A stretch of DNA of 64,000 bases from an uncultured Lachnospiraceae bacterium (GCA_947626715.1 CANQTG010000002.1:1-64000); one strand, 5' to 3'; counted from the stretch's first letter, positions 8,638 through 21,018 are shown. Notes: generated by a model from the sequence alone, not told the origin. Made by a program: numbers and translations.

Positions 8638-10111
8638 GCTGTCCATAGGCGTTAAGATGATACTGGTATTTATCATTACGACCGCGATCCTTCTGCTCAT
8701 CAATCTGTTTATGTATGTGAACGTAAACCGTATGATGAGCCGCCTTGACGAGGTGTACCGCAGCAATATCAGCTTAAACGAGCTGGCGGATACGCTTTCC
8801 CATGTGCAGACGAGCATGACCTATTATCTCAATACGCGCACGAGCGACGCGCTGGAGGACTATTACCGGAACGAGCAGGATTATTCCGGTCTGGTGCTGA
8901 ACTTAAACGAGGGGATCTACGGGAACGACCTGCGCATGATGGAGCGGAATATCAGGCGCATGTCCGGCGAGTATCTGGAACAGACCGGACAGACGATAGA
9001 CGCCAAGCGCGGCGGGAACGTGGAAAAGGTGCGGACGCGCTATGAGAGCGCCACAAGACTGTACGGCTATATCCGTACATATCTATACAGCTTAAATAAC
9101 GAACAGTTCCGTATCAACTCGGAGAGCTATCAAGCCCTGTCCGCCTACATGCAATATCTGGAATGGACGAATATTCTGGCGCTGCTCTTAGTCGGGCTGG
9201 GCAATCTGGTGCTGATCGTGCTCCTGACGAGGACGATCACCAGCCCGCTGCGCAGACTGGCGGGCACCGCCGACCAAGTGGCGAAGGGCGATCTGGCGGT
9301 AGAGCTTTTGCCTGTGGTCACGCAGGACGAGGTCGGTATCGTGAGCATGGCCTTTAACCAAATGATCGTCAGTATCCGCAAATACATCGAACGGCTGCGC
9401 GAGAGCATGGAGACGGAAAACGCCATGAAGGAAAAGGAGCTGATGATGGAGACGCATTTAAAGGATGCGCAGATCAAGTACCTTCAGGCGCAGATCAATC
9501 CGCACTTTCTGTTCAATACGCTGAACGCGGGCGCGCAGCTCGCCATGATGGAGGGAGCGGAGAGGACCTGCGGCTATGTGCAGAGGGTGGCGGATTTCTT
9601 TCGCTATAATGTCAAGAAAAATAACGGTATCGTCACGCTGGCGGAAGAGATCGAGCTGGTCGATACCTATATCTATATCCTGAACGTGCGCTTTTCGGGC
9701 GAGATCCACTTCCGCAAGGAGGTGGACGAGAGCCTTCTTACGGTACAGGTGCCGAGCATGATCCTGCAGCCGCTCGTGGAAAACAGCGTCAATTACGGGA
9801 TACGGGGGATCGACTGGGAGGGCGAGATCGTGCTGGGCGTCTTTCGGGTGAACGATTCCGTCTGTATCAGCGTAAAGGACAACGGGATCGGCATTTCCAG
9901 AGAAACGATCGACAAGATCATGAAGGGCGGGTTGCGCGAGGTCGATCTTTCCAAAGATTCCAACGGGATCGGGCTGGACAATGTCATAGGCCGCCTGCGG
10001 CTCTTCCTCAACGAGGAGGACGTTATCTCGATCCTCAGCGAGGGAGAGAACAAGGGGACGGAGGTATTGATCTATATCCCGCTCCGGGAAGGAGAATATG
10101 AAGATGTATAA
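8621..10111 (+). CDS. LytS/YesM-type sensor histidine kinase (2 TM, HAMP, His_kinase, HATPase)
   Basis: QINPHFLFNTLN...PLVENSVNYGI...DNGIGI. Confidence 0.95.
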   Translation: MQKIRKLSIGVKMILVFIITTAILLLINLFMYVNVNRMMSRLDEVYRSNISLNELADTLSHVQTSMTYYLNTRTSDALEDYYRNEQDYSGLVLNLNEGIYGNDLRMMERNIRRMSGEYLEQTGQTIDAKRGGNVEKVRTRYESATRLYGYIRTYLYSLNNEQFRINSESYQALSAYMQYLEWTNILALLLVGLGNLVLIVLLTRTITSPLRRLAGTADQVAKGDLAVELLPVVTQDEVGIVSMAFNQMIVSIRKYIERLRESMETENAMKEKELMMETHLKDAQIKYLQAQINPHFLFNTLNAGAQLAMMEGAERTCGYVQRVADFFRYNVKKNNGIVTLAEEIELVDTYIYILNVRFSGEIHFRKEVDESLLTVQVPSMILQPLVENSVNYGIRGIDWEGEIVLGVFRVNDSVCISVKDNGIGISRETIDKIMKGGLREVDLSKDSNGIGLDNVIGRLRLFLNEEDVISILSEGENKGTEVLIYIPLREGEYEDV

Positions 10112-11705
10112 GATCATGCTGGCGGACGACGAAGGGATCGTGATCGATTCCCTGCGCTTTATCATAGAGAAGGAATTTGAGGGCGACTGCGTGGTCGAAT
10201 ACGCCAAGACCGGCAGGAGCGTGATCGAGCTGGCGGAGAGCTTTCGGCCCGATATCGCTATCATGGATATCCAGATGCCGGGCATTAACGGGATCGACGC
10301 GATGAAGGAGATACGGGCGGCCAATTCGCACGTCGTCTTTATCGTCATGTCCGCGTACGATAAGTTCGACTATGCGAAAGAAGCGATCAATCTGGGCGTG
10401 CTGGAATACTTAAATAAGCCGGTGGAGCGGGGAAAGATCGTAGAGGTGTTAAAGAACGCGATGCGCCTGATCGACCGGGATCGGGAGAAGCGCAGTCAGG
10501 ATCTTCTGATCCGCGAAAAGATGGAAACGGTCGTCCCGATCATCGAAAACGGCCTGATCCAGAACCTTCTGTATCACGAATACTTTGAGGAGGATATCGA
10601 AAACTTTAAAAATCTCCTCGGGATCACGCAGGATCACGCGTATATGGCCGCGCTGGTATGCGGGGAGGAGCAGGACGGCAACCATATGACCAACGCCGTC
10701 GGCGCGAGTATCCGGCTGCAGAGCGCCTACCGGGAGATACGGGAGCTGACGGCGGATTACCTGCCGGGGATCGTGGGCTCCGTCATGGCGAATAAGATCG
10801 CCGTGCTCATTCCCACACAGGAGAAAAAGCTGGAATATAACGAGCGGATCGCGGTGATCGAAAAGACGCGGGAACTGGCCCGCAGGCTCAAGGCGCGCAC
10901 GGACATCACCTTTCGGATCGGGATCGGCTCTGTGAAGCCGATCTATAAGGCGGCGGAGTCCTATACGGAGGCGCTCAACGCGCTGATCCAGACGACAAAC
11001 CGGGTGGCGCATGTGGACGACGCCCCGGTGGGCTGCCTGTATGAGGAAAATTACCCGGAGGAAAATGAGAAGCTGCTGTTTGAGCTGACGGCAAAGGGGG
11101 ACGTAAACGGCGTGGTCGGCGAGGCGAACCGCTTCTTTGACTGGATGGAGGAAAACCACAGAGAGTTTTTTATGGATATCAAGCTCAAATGTCTGGAATT
11201 TGTGCTGTGGGCGGAGCGGATCGCCTATGAGAACGGCGGCAGGGTCTACCATTTTTTGAGCCGTCAGGATTATCTGCCGACTCTGTTAGAGTTAAAGAGT
11301 CTGGACGAGGTGCGCGCATGGTTTACGGACAAGATGGGGGACGCGTGCAGGAATGTCGCGGTAAAGAGGGAGGAACAGTCCGTCAGCGTGGTGGAGCGCG
11401 CCAGACAGTATATCGACAGTCATTATAATAAGAAGGAACTGTCGTTAGACGAGGTCTCGCGCAAGGCGGATATCAGCCCGTATTATTTCAGTAAGATCTT
11501 TAAGGAGGAAACGGGCCGGAATTTTGTCGAGTATGTCACGGAGATCCGCGTGAATAAGGCCAAAGAGCTGCTCAGGAGCGGAGGAGGGGAGCTTTCCATG
11601 AAGGAGATCTGCGGGGCGGTCGGATATGCGGACCCGAATTATTTCAGCCGTATCTTTAAGAAAAATACCGGCCTGACGCCGACGGAATACAAGGAGAGGA
11701 AATAG
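10098..11705 (+). CDS. YesN-type response regulator, REC + AraC HTH
   Basis: MADDEGIVIDSL, DIAIMDIQMPG, C-terminal AraC HTH ...YFSRIFKKNTGLTPTEYKERK. Confidence 0.95.
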   Translation: MKMYKIMLADDEGIVIDSLRFIIEKEFEGDCVVEYAKTGRSVIELAESFRPDIAIMDIQMPGINGIDAMKEIRAANSHVVFIVMSAYDKFDYAKEAINLGVLEYLNKPVERGKIVEVLKNAMRLIDRDREKRSQDLLIREKMETVVPIIENGLIQNLLYHEYFEEDIENFKNLLGITQDHAYMAALVCGEEQDGNHMTNAVGASIRLQSAYREIRELTADYLPGIVGSVMANKIAVLIPTQEKKLEYNERIAVIEKTRELARRLKARTDITFRIGIGSVKPIYKAAESYTEALNALIQTTNRVAHVDDAPVGCLYEENYPEENEKLLFELTAKGDVNGVVGEANRFFDWMEENHREFFMDIKLKCLEFVLWAERIAYENGGRVYHFLSRQDYLPTLLELKSLDEVRAWFTDKMGDACRNVAVKREEQSVSVVERARQYIDSHYNKKELSLDEVSRKADISPYYFSKIFKEETGRNFVEYVTEIRVNKAKELLRSGGGELSMKEICGAVGYADPNYFSRIFKKNTGLTPTEYKERK

Positions 11706-12767
11706 ATGAAAAGGTGGATATATCTCGCGGCGGCGGCCGCTTTCCTATGCCTTATGCCCGCTCTGGGCGGCTGCGGCGGATCGAAGGAGCCGGCGGACGA
11801 GGAGAGGGCGGAGGAAAAGGAGCCGATCCGGATCGGCATGAGCTTCGATTCCTTTGTGATCGAGCGCTGGCAACGCGACCGCGACGTCTTTGTCTCTACG
11901 GCAAAGGAGCTGGGCGCGGAGGTGAACGTCCAGAACGCGAACGGCAATATCGAGGAGCAGATCTCGCAGATCGAGTATTTTATCGATCAAAAGATGGACG
12001 TGATCGTGATCGTCTGTATCGACTCGGGGCGGCTGAGCGACACCGTGCAGAAAGCGAAGAACGCGGGCATTCCGGTCATCGCCTATGACCGCCTGATCAC
12101 AAACGCCGACGTGGATCTGTATATCTCCTTCGACAATGAGCGCGTGGGAGAGATGATGGGGGAAGGAATCGCCGGCAGCGCCGGGGTGCGGAACGTGCTG
12201 ATGATCGGCGGGCCGCTCGCGGACAACAATGTGTCTTTGGTGGAAAAGGGCTTTCGGAGCGTTATGTCAAAGCGCCATATAGCGATTCTGGATACCATGC
12301 ACGCGGACGGCTGGAAGGCGGAGCTGGGCGCGGACTATATCTACGACCATGCGGATATGGTGGAGCGGGCGGACGCCATCATGTGCGGCAACGACGATAT
12401 CGCGACCGCGGTCGTGCGGGCGCTTGCGGAGCGCAGGCTCGCGGGGAAGATCAGCGTGGTCGGACAGGACGCCGATCTGGCGGCCTGCCAGCGTATCGTG
12501 CAGGGGACGCAGGTGATGACCGTATATAAGCCGGTGGAAAAGCTGGCGCAGAAGGCGGCGGAATGCGCGATCCTGCTGGCGCAGGGTGGGGACGTGGAGA
12601 CGCAGGATACGATAGACGACGGGAGCTATCTGGTGCCCTATGTGGCCCTAGAGCCGGTCAGCGTCTACCGCGGCAATATCGACGACGTGATCATCAACAG
12701 CGGCTTTCATCTAAAGGAGGACGTTTACCTGAATATGCCGGGCAGGGAGCAGGCGGAAACAGACTGA
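11706..12767 (+). CDS. Xylose/ChvE-like sugar-binding lipoprotein
   Basis: LGGCGG lipobox; RIGMSFDSFVIERWQRDRDVFV...GIPVIAYDRLI. Confidence 0.9.
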   Translation: MKRWIYLAAAAAFLCLMPALGGCGGSKEPADEERAEEKEPIRIGMSFDSFVIERWQRDRDVFVSTAKELGAEVNVQNANGNIEEQISQIEYFIDQKMDVIVIVCIDSGRLSDTVQKAKNAGIPVIAYDRLITNADVDLYISFDNERVGEMMGEGIAGSAGVRNVLMIGGPLADNNVSLVEKGFRSVMSKRHIAILDTMHADGWKAELGADYIYDHADMVERADAIMCGNDDIATAVVRALAERRLAGKISVVGQDADLAACQRIVQGTQVMTVYKPVEKLAQKAAECAILLAQGGDVETQDTIDDGSYLVPYVALEPVSVYRGNIDDVIINSGFHLKEDVYLNMPGREQAETD

Positions 12768-12789
12768 CAGGACAAAATTGCAAAAATCT

Positions 12790-12831
12790 GCGGGGGGGGG
12801 AGCAAAAAAATGCTAACTCCCCGCTTTTTTT
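12790..12831 (+). terminator. Rho-independent terminator containing a G9 run
   Basis: GCGGGG(G)nAGCA-aaaaaa-TGCTaacTCCCCGC followed by a T run. Confidence 0.7.
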
Positions 12832-12943
12832 GGAAAAAAGGAATCAAAAATTTAAAGAATTTCGCAAACATTTCCTATCTGCGCTGTGATATCGTATAAG
12901 CGTAACCAAAAGGCAAACCAAGAAACAGGGAGGAAAAACCACA

Positions 12944-14113
12944 ATGAAAAGAAAAGTATTGAGCGCTATCCTGAGCGCGGCAATGGTAGCTTCCATGCTG
13001 GTTGGCTGCGGCAGCTCCTCATCAGAAGCTCCGGCAGCAGAGGCTCCGGCGGCTGAGGCTCCTGCAGCAGAAGAGGAAGCTCCGGCGGCGGAAGCGGAGG
13101 CTGAGGCTCCTGCAGCGGAAGAGACGGCTGCAGGCGGCGGACTGATCGGCGTTGCGATGCCGACCAAGGATCTGCAGAGATGGAATCAGGACGGTTCCAA
13201 CATGGAAGAGCAGTTAAAGGCAGCGGGATATGAGGTTGACTTACAGTATGCGAGCAACGATATCCAGACGCAGGTTTCCCAGATCGAGAACATGATCTCC
13301 AACGGCTGCGATCTTCTGGTCATCGCTTCGATCGACGGCGATTCTCTCGGCACCGTACTGGCGCAGGCAAAAGAGAACGGCATTCCGGTCATCGCATATG
13401 ACCGTCTGATCATGAACACCGACGCTGTTTCCTACTATGCGACGTTTGATAACTACATGGTAGGTACCGTACAGGGCGAATACATCAGAGACCAGCTGGA
13501 TCTTGACAATGCGGACGGTCCGTTCAATATCGAGCTGATCACCGGCGACCCGGGCGACAACAACGCGAAATTCTTCTTCGGCGGCGCAATGGACGTTCTG
13601 CAGCCGTACATCGATTCCGGCAAACTGGTAGTAAAATCCGGCCAGACCTCTTTTGAAGAGTGCGCTACCGCGAACTGGTCCACAGAGACGGCGCAGTCCA
13701 GATTCGACGCGATCATCGCTTCCAATTATTCCGACGGAACGAATCTTGACGCGGTGCTGGCTTCCAACGACTCTACGGCGCTTGGCGTTGCAAACTCTCT
13801 GGCTGCGAACTACACCGGCGAGTATCCGATCCTGACGGGTCAGGACTGCGACATTGCAAACGTAAAGAACATGATCGCAGGGAAACAGTCCATGTCCGTA
13901 TTTAAGGATACGCGTGAGCTGGCGTCTCAGGTCGTTAAGATGGTAGACGCTATCATGAAGGGCGGCGAGGCTCCGGTAAACAATACCAAAGATTATGACA
14001 ACGGTACGGGCGTGATCCCTTCCTATCTGTGCGAGCCCGTATTCGCAGACGTGAACAATTACAAAGAGCTGCTGATCGATTCCGGTTATTATACGGAAGC
14101 AGATCTTCAGTAA
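12944..14113 (+). CDS. chvE: ChvE-family multiple-monosaccharide-binding lipoprotein
   Basis: Lipobox LVGCGSS; MPTKDLQRWNQDGSNMEEQLKAAGYEVDLQYASNDIQTQVSQIENMI. Confidence 0.9.
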   Translation: MKRKVLSAILSAAMVASMLVGCGSSSSEAPAAEAPAAEAPAAEEEAPAAEAEAEAPAAEETAAGGGLIGVAMPTKDLQRWNQDGSNMEEQLKAAGYEVDLQYASNDIQTQVSQIENMISNGCDLLVIASIDGDSLGTVLAQAKENGIPVIAYDRLIMNTDAVSYYATFDNYMVGTVQGEYIRDQLDLDNADGPFNIELITGDPGDNNAKFFFGGAMDVLQPYIDSGKLVVKSGQTSFEECATANWSTETAQSRFDAIIASNYSDGTNLDAVLASNDSTALGVANSLAANYTGEYPILTGQDCDIANVKNMIAGKQSMSVFKDTRELASQVVKMVDAIMKGGEAPVNNTKDYDNGTGVIPSYLCEPVFADVNNYKELLIDSGYYTEADLQ

Positions 14114-14137
14114 GCGGTAAGGAAGATCAAAGACAGG

Positions 14138-14161
14138 CAGGCGGGAGCTCTCTCCCGCCTG
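14138..14161 (+). terminator. Intercistronic hairpin (CAGGCGGGAG-CTCT-CTCCCGCCTG)
   Basis: 10-bp perfect stem followed by TTTCC between binding-protein and ATPase genes. Confidence 0.7.
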
Positions 14162-14258
14162 TTTCCTAAGAGAAGGTATAAAAAGCCGCCTAAGGCGGGC
14201 GATATCCGGGCAAAAGGACTGCCCGGCCTGATTGATTAGATATTTGGAGGGATACAGT

Positions 14259-15800
14259 TTGGCGAAAATATTATTGGAAATGAAAAATATCACCAAGACA
14301 TTCCCTGGCGTAAAGGCCCTTGATAATGTGAATTTGAAGGTGGAAGAGGGGGAAATTCACGCCCTGGTAGGTGAAAACGGTGCGGGAAAATCCACACTGA
14401 TGAATGTACTGAGCGGTATCTATCCTTACGGCTCTTATGAGGGAGATATCATTTATGACGGAGAAGTTTGCAAATTTAATAAGATTAAGGACAGCGAAGA
14501 AAAGGGTATCGTGATTATCCATCAGGAGCTGGCGCTGATCCCGTATATGACGATCGGCGAGAACATGTTCTTGGGGAACGAGAGAGGGCCCAAATTCGCG
14601 CTGGACTGGAATGAGACGTACGGCAAGGCGGACGAACTGTTAAAGACCGTCGGCCTGAAGGAATCCTCCAGAACGCTGGTTAAGGATATCGGCGTAGGCA
14701 AGCAGCAGCTGGTCGAGATTGCGAAAGCGCTCGCGAAAAAGGTAAGGCTGCTGATTCTGGATGAGCCGACCTCCTCGCTGAACGAATCGGATTCGCAGGC
14801 GCTGCTGGATCTGCTGCTTCAGTTCAAAAAGGAAGGCATGACTTCGATTATTATATCTCATAAGTTGAATGAGGTTTCTTATGTAGCGGATAAGATAACG
14901 GTTATCCGCGACGGCTCCACGATCGAGACGCTGGATAAAAAGACGGACGAGATCACGGAGGACCGTATCATTAAAGGCATGGTAGGCCGCGACCTGACCG
15001 ACCGTTTCCCGAAACGGGAGAGCCAGAAGCTTGGCGAAGTGCTGATGGAAGTGAAAAACTGGACGGTGTACCACCCGCTCTATACGGAGCGCAAGGTCGT
15101 AGACAACGTCAACTTAAACGTCAGACGCGGCGAGGTCGTAGGGATCTCCGGCCTGATGGGCGCGGGCAGGACGGAGCTGGCGATGAGCATTTTCGGGAGA
15201 AGCTACGGCTCCAATATCAGCGGCCAGCTCCTGATAGGCGGGAAGGAAGTGCATTTACATAATGTGCGCGAGGCGATCAAGAACAAGCTCGCGTACGTGA
15301 CGGAGGACCGCAAGGGCAACGGGCTGATCCTGAGCAACCCGATCAAGATCAACACGACGATGGCGAATCTGGACGCGGTCAGCTCGCATACGGTGATCGA
15401 TAAGGACAAGGAATACGGCGTAGCCGTAGAATATAAGGAAAAGCTGAAGACGAAATGCCCTACGGTGGAACAGAATGTCGGGAATCTTTCCGGCGGCAAC
15501 CAGCAGAAGGTCCTGCTGGCTAAGTGGATGTTCGCCGACCCGGATATCCTGATCCTAGACGAACCGACAAGGGGGATCGACGTAGGCGCGAAATACGAGA
15601 TCTACTGTATCATCAATCAGTTGGTCTCGGAGGGCAAGTCGGTGATCATGATCTCATCCGAACTGCCGGAGGTACTGGGCATGTGCGACCGTATCTATGT
15701 CATGAACGAGGGCCAGATCGTAGGGGAGCTGGACCGGAGCGAAGCGACGCAGGAAGTGATCATGTCTTACATCTTAAAATCTAGCGGCAAAGGAGCGTAA
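14259..15800 (+). CDS. mmsA: Multiple monosaccharide ABC transporter ATP-binding protein (two ABC domains)
   Basis: [29 protein letters not shown] start after TTTGGAGGG. Confidence 0.93.
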   Translation: MAKILLEMKNITKTFPGVKALDNVNLKVEEGEIHALVGENGAGKSTLMNVLSGIYPYGSYEGDIIYDGEVCKFNKIKDSEEKGIVIIHQELALIPYMTIGENMFLGNERGPKFALDWNETYGKADELLKTVGLKESSRTLVKDIGVGKQQLVEIAKALAKKVRLLILDEPTSSLNESDSQALLDLLLQFKKEGMTSIIISHKLNEVSYVADKITVIRDGSTIETLDKKTDEITEDRIIKGMVGRDLTDRFPKRESQKLGEVLMEVKNWTVYHPLYTERKVVDNVNLNVRRGEVVGISGLMGAGRTELAMSIFGRSYGSNISGQLLIGGKEVHLHNVREAIKNKLAYVTEDRKGNGLILSNPIKINTTMANLDAVSSHTVIDKDKEYGVAVEYKEKLKTKCPTVEQNVGNLSGGNQQKVLLAKWMFADPDILILDEPTRGIDVGAKYEIYCIINQLVSEGKSVIMISSELPEVLGMCDRIYVMNEGQIVGELDRSEATQEVIMSYILKSSGKGA

Positions 15801-15803
15801 ACG

Positions 15804-16982
15804 ATGAATAAAACAAAGATTTTGGCAGGAGTCAAAAAATATACGATGATTATCGCGCTGATTCTGGTGACTCTTTTCTTCACATGGAGGACGGGCGGAA
15901 AGATCCTGCTTCCGCAGAACGTGAGTAACCTGATCGCGCAGAATGCATACGTGTTCGTACTGGCGACCGGTATGCTGCTGTGTATCCTGACGGGCGGCAA
16001 CATCGACCTTTCGGTCGGTTCCGTCGTCTGCTTCGTCGGCGCGGTAGGCGCGACGCTGATGGAGAGCAAGGGCGTAAACGTATGGGTTTCCATTCTTGTG
16101 ATGATTATCGTCGGCACCCTGATCGGCGCGTGGCAGGCCTTTTGGATCGCGTATGTGCATGTGCCTCCCTTTATCACGACGCTTTCCGGTATGCTGGTGT
16201 TCCGCGGCTTTTCCAATGTCGTGCTTCAGGGTATGACGGTGTCGATCACCAATGAATTTTTCGTAAAGCTCTTCGGCGGCGGCGCGGACTGCTATATCCC
16301 GGATTTCTTCGGCGGCGGAGAGGGACTGAACATCACCTGTATCGTAGCGGGCGTGCTGGCCTGCGCGATCTATGTGGCAGTGGTGCTAAAGGGCCGTATC
16401 GCAAGGGCGAAAAAGGGCTACGAGATGGAGGCTCTGCCCTCCGCGGTCGCGCGTCTGGTCGTGATCTGCCTCGTGATCTTGGTATTTGCCTATAAGCTGG
16501 CGCAGTACAAGGGGATCCCGACGGCGCTGATCTGGGTGCTGGTCGTGGTGTTCATCTATGGCTACATTACCTCTAAGACGACCATCGGCCGTTATTTCTA
16601 CGCGGTGGGCGGCAACGAGAAGGCGACGAAGCTCTCTGGTATCAATACGGAACGCGTTTACTTTATCGCTTACACCAATATGGGCTTCCTTTCGGCTCTG
16701 GCCGGTATGCTGACGATCGCGCGTATGACGTCCGCGCAGCCTACCTACGGGCAGAACTATGAAATGGACGCGATAGGTTCCTGCTTCATCGGCGGCGCTT
16801 CCGCATACGGCGGCGTCGGTACGGTGCCGGGCGTTATCGTCGGCGCGGTGCTGATGGGCGTTATCAACTTGGGTATGAGTATCATGGGCGTGGATGCGAA
16901 CTACCAGAAGGTCGTAAAGGGCCTCGTCCTGTTAGCGGCGGTCATCTTCGACGTGGTCTCCAAAAAGGGCGGCAAGAATTAA
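15804..16982 (+). CDS. mmsB: Multiple monosaccharide ABC transporter permease
   Basis: GGNIDLSVGSVV, IGRYFYAVGGNEKATKLSGIN, VPGVIVGAVLMGVINLGMSI. Confidence 0.93.
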   Translation: MNKTKILAGVKKYTMIIALILVTLFFTWRTGGKILLPQNVSNLIAQNAYVFVLATGMLLCILTGGNIDLSVGSVVCFVGAVGATLMESKGVNVWVSILVMIIVGTLIGAWQAFWIAYVHVPPFITTLSGMLVFRGFSNVVLQGMTVSITNEFFVKLFGGGADCYIPDFFGGGEGLNITCIVAGVLACAIYVAVVLKGRIARAKKGYEMEALPSAVARLVVICLVILVFAYKLAQYKGIPTALIWVLVVVFIYGYITSKTTIGRYFYAVGGNEKATKLSGINTERVYFIAYTNMGFLSALAGMLTIARMTSAQPTYGQNYEMDAIGSCFIGGASAYGGVGTVPGVIVGAVLMGVINLGMSIMGVDANYQKVVKGLVLLAAVIFDVVSKKGGKN

Positions 16983-17074
16983 CGCATACTAATAATATAA
17001 TAAAGATAGGATCAAGACCCGCCTGCGGGTCTTGGCGCAAAGGATATGACAGGGATTTCTTCCCGATATCTAAT

Positions 17075-17112
17075 CAAAAAAGAGTTCCCGGCTCTGCCGG
17101 GGCTCTTTTTTA
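17075..17112 (+). terminator. Rho-independent terminator
   Basis: AAAAAAGAGttCCCGGC-TCT-GCCGGggCTCTTTTTT. Confidence 0.85.
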
Positions 17113-17125
17113 ATTGGGGAAAATG

Positions 17126-17137
17126 TGACAAATGTCA
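17126..17137. promoter_or_regulatory. Candidate operator palindrome TGACA-AA-TGTCA
   Basis: Perfect 5-bp arms upstream of the 17232 gene. Confidence 0.35.
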
Positions 17138-17231
17138 TATAAAAGTGATTACAAAAGACAGGTGCGCGGCGTTTAGATTTTCTCTATGATGAGCATGTAG
17201 TAGAAAACACCATCTTAGGGAGGAAAGAGAA

Positions 17232-18302
17232 ATGAAGAAAAAAGTATTAAGCGCACTTCTTTGCAGCGCTATGACGGCCGCCCTGTTAGCGGGCTGCGGT
17301 TCTTCGGGCGCGGAAGCTCCGGCAGCGGAGGCTCCGGCGGCTGAGGAAGCGGCATCGGACGAGAGCGCTCCGGCGGCGGACGCACAGGAGGCGGCTGAGG
17401 ACGCGGTCGCGGATGCGCAGGCGGCGGCAGGCGAGAGACCGGAAGGCGGCTACAAATTCGGTTACACCTGTATGGACGGCTCCAATCCGTTCTTTGTCGT
17501 TCTGGAGCAGACGATCCGTGAAGAAGTGGAAGCAAACGGCGATACGTTAGTATCCTTTGACCCGGCGAACGACGTGACCCGTCAGATCAGCGGCGTAGAG
17601 GATCTGATCGCACAGGGGATCGACGCGATGTTCATGAACCCGGCGGAAGCGGAAGGCATCCTTCCCGCTCTGGACGCTCTGAAGGAAGCGGGTATCCCGA
17701 TCGTCGGTTTCGATACCGAGGTTGCGGATATGAGCTATCTGGTATCCTACGCAGGCAGCGATAACTATAACGCAGGTTATGTATGCGGCGAAGATCTTGT
17801 AAAGAAATGCCCGGACGGCGGCCCGATCATCGTATTGGATTCCCCGACCATGAACTCTGTCGTAGACAGGACAAACGGCTTCCTTGACGCGATCGAAGGC
17901 AAAGGCTTTGAGATCGTAGCGCAGCAGGATGCAAAGGGCAATCTGGAAGAGGCTATGGGGATTGCGGAAGACCTGTTACAGGCGCACGGCGACGTTGTAG
18001 CGATCTTCGGCGGGAACGATCCGACGGCTCTGGGCGCTCTGGCGGCGGCGAACGCGGCGGGGCTTACGGACTGCAAGATCTACGGCGTAGACGGTTCTCC
18101 CGATATTAAGGCTGAGCTGGCAAGCGGCGACTCCCTGATCGAAGGCACCGGCGCGCAGTCCCCGATCAGCATTGCGAAGAAAGCCGTTGAGATCATGTAT
18201 AAGTATTTAAACGGCGAGGAAGTAGAAGACAGATATCCGGTCGAGACCTTCCTGATCACGGCTGACAACGTAGCGGATTACGGCACGGACGGCTGGCAGT
18301 AA
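17232..18302 (+). CDS. Ribose/fructose-type sugar-binding lipoprotein (RbsB-like)
   Basis: LAGCGSSG lipobox; GGNDPTALGALAAANAAGL, YGVDGSPDIK. Confidence 0.92.
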   Translation: MKKKVLSALLCSAMTAALLAGCGSSGAEAPAAEAPAAEEAASDESAPAADAQEAAEDAVADAQAAAGERPEGGYKFGYTCMDGSNPFFVVLEQTIREEVEANGDTLVSFDPANDVTRQISGVEDLIAQGIDAMFMNPAEAEGILPALDALKEAGIPIVGFDTEVADMSYLVSYAGSDNYNAGYVCGEDLVKKCPDGGPIIVLDSPTMNSVVDRTNGFLDAIEGKGFEIVAQQDAKGNLEEAMGIAEDLLQAHGDVVAIFGGNDPTALGALAAANAAGLTDCKIYGVDGSPDIKAELASGDSLIEGTGAQSPISIAKKAVEIMYKYLNGEEVEDRYPVETFLITADNVADYGTDGWQ

Positions 18303-18361
18303 GAAACGCTGTGAAACGCGGGATCTACATGCGGCGGCGTAAAAGGTAAATAAAAAGCGGT

Positions 18362-18397
18362 ACGGGCCGTATAAACGGAAAACGCTTATGCGGCCCG
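18362..18397 (+). terminator. Intercistronic hairpin ACGGGCCGTATA...TATGCGGCCCGT
   Basis: 12-bp stem (one GU) followed by CTGTTTT. Confidence 0.65.
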
Positions 18398-18458
18398 TCT
18401 GTTTTCAAAGGCCATGTCTTTTCATTGGCCTGACGCGGAAAGAAGGAGGAGACGGGGC

Positions 18459-19943
<1,485 letters not shown>

Positions 19944-19969
19944 GAAACGGATAAGGAGGAGAATGATCT

Positions 19970-20977
19970 ATGGCTTCGGGAAAAGAAAACGAAAAACAGG
20001 TTACTGCCGGTTCCCGGTTTGTGAAAGCGGCGAAGATATACGGAAAGGAAAATCTGGGGATCATACTGGCGCTCTTGGTGCTGTGTATCTTTCTGGCGGT
20101 CAATCCGCTCACCAGTAGTTCCTTTTTGACACAGAAAAACGTATTTAACGTACTCAGGCAGATATCGACCAACCTGTATCTGGCCTGCGGCATGACGATG
20201 GTCATCATTTTGGGCGGTATCGACCTTTCCGTCGGCTCCATCATCGCCCTTTCCGGCTGCGTAGCCGCGGGCTGCGTATCCAGATACGGCCTGCCGCTGC
20301 CGGTCGCGCTGCTGTGCGGCGTGCTGATCGGCCTGATCGTCGGTATGTTCAACGGCTGGGTCATTGCCAAGACGACGATCCCGCCCTTTATCGTAACGCT
20401 GGCGACCATGAATATCGCGAAGGGGCTTGCCTACGTCTATACGGGCGGCTCGCCGGTGCGTGTCGTGACGAAGGAATGGCAGTTTGTCGGTGCGGGTTAT
20501 ATCGGCCCGGTCCCGACCCCGGTCTGCATTCTGGCACTGGTACTGATCATAACGGCCATTATCATGAATAAGACGAAGCTCGGGCGGCATATGTACGCGG
20601 TCGGCGGCAACGCGCAGGCGGCGGAATTTTCCGGTATCAGCGTAGCGAGAGTCAAATTCCTCGTACATACCTATTCCGGTATCATGGCGGGCCTTGCGGG
20701 TATCGTGCTGGCTTCCCGTATGTATTCGGGGCAGCCGACGGCGGGGGACGGCGCGGAGATGGACGCGATCGCGGCGGTCGTGGTCGGCGGTACGAGTATG
20801 GCCGGCGGCTCGGGCAAGATCGGCGGCACCATCATCGGCGGCCTGATCATCGGCGTATTGAACAACGGCTTAAACCTGATGAACGTCAACTCTTTCTGGC
20901 AGTACGTCGTAAAGGGCTGCGTGATCCTGCTGGCAGTCTATTTAGACTATATCAGAAATAAAAAATCCAAGCTGTAA
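19970..20977 (+). CDS. Sugar ABC transporter permease (RbsC-like)
   Basis: GGIDLSVGSIIALSGCVAA, AVGGNAQAAEFSGI. Confidence 0.93.
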   Translation: MASGKENEKQVTAGSRFVKAAKIYGKENLGIILALLVLCIFLAVNPLTSSSFLTQKNVFNVLRQISTNLYLACGMTMVIILGGIDLSVGSIIALSGCVAAGCVSRYGLPLPVALLCGVLIGLIVGMFNGWVIAKTTIPPFIVTLATMNIAKGLAYVYTGGSPVRVVTKEWQFVGAGYIGPVPTPVCILALVLIITAIIMNKTKLGRHMYAVGGNAQAAEFSGISVARVKFLVHTYSGIMAGLAGIVLASRMYSGQPTAGDGAEMDAIAAVVVGGTSMAGGSGKIGGTIIGGLIIGVLNNGLNLMNVNSFWQYVVKGCVILLAVYLDYIRNKKSKL

Positions 20978-21018
20978 GAGCTGTAAAAATTTCAGGATTG
21001 TAGTAAAATAAGAAGTAA

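Noticed and set aside
13241-14296. 351-aa - strand ORF opposite the ChvE gene
   Set aside because: Antisense shadow of a clearly coding, conserved + strand gene. The same reasoning applies to many - strand ORFs opposite the transport and kinase genes.
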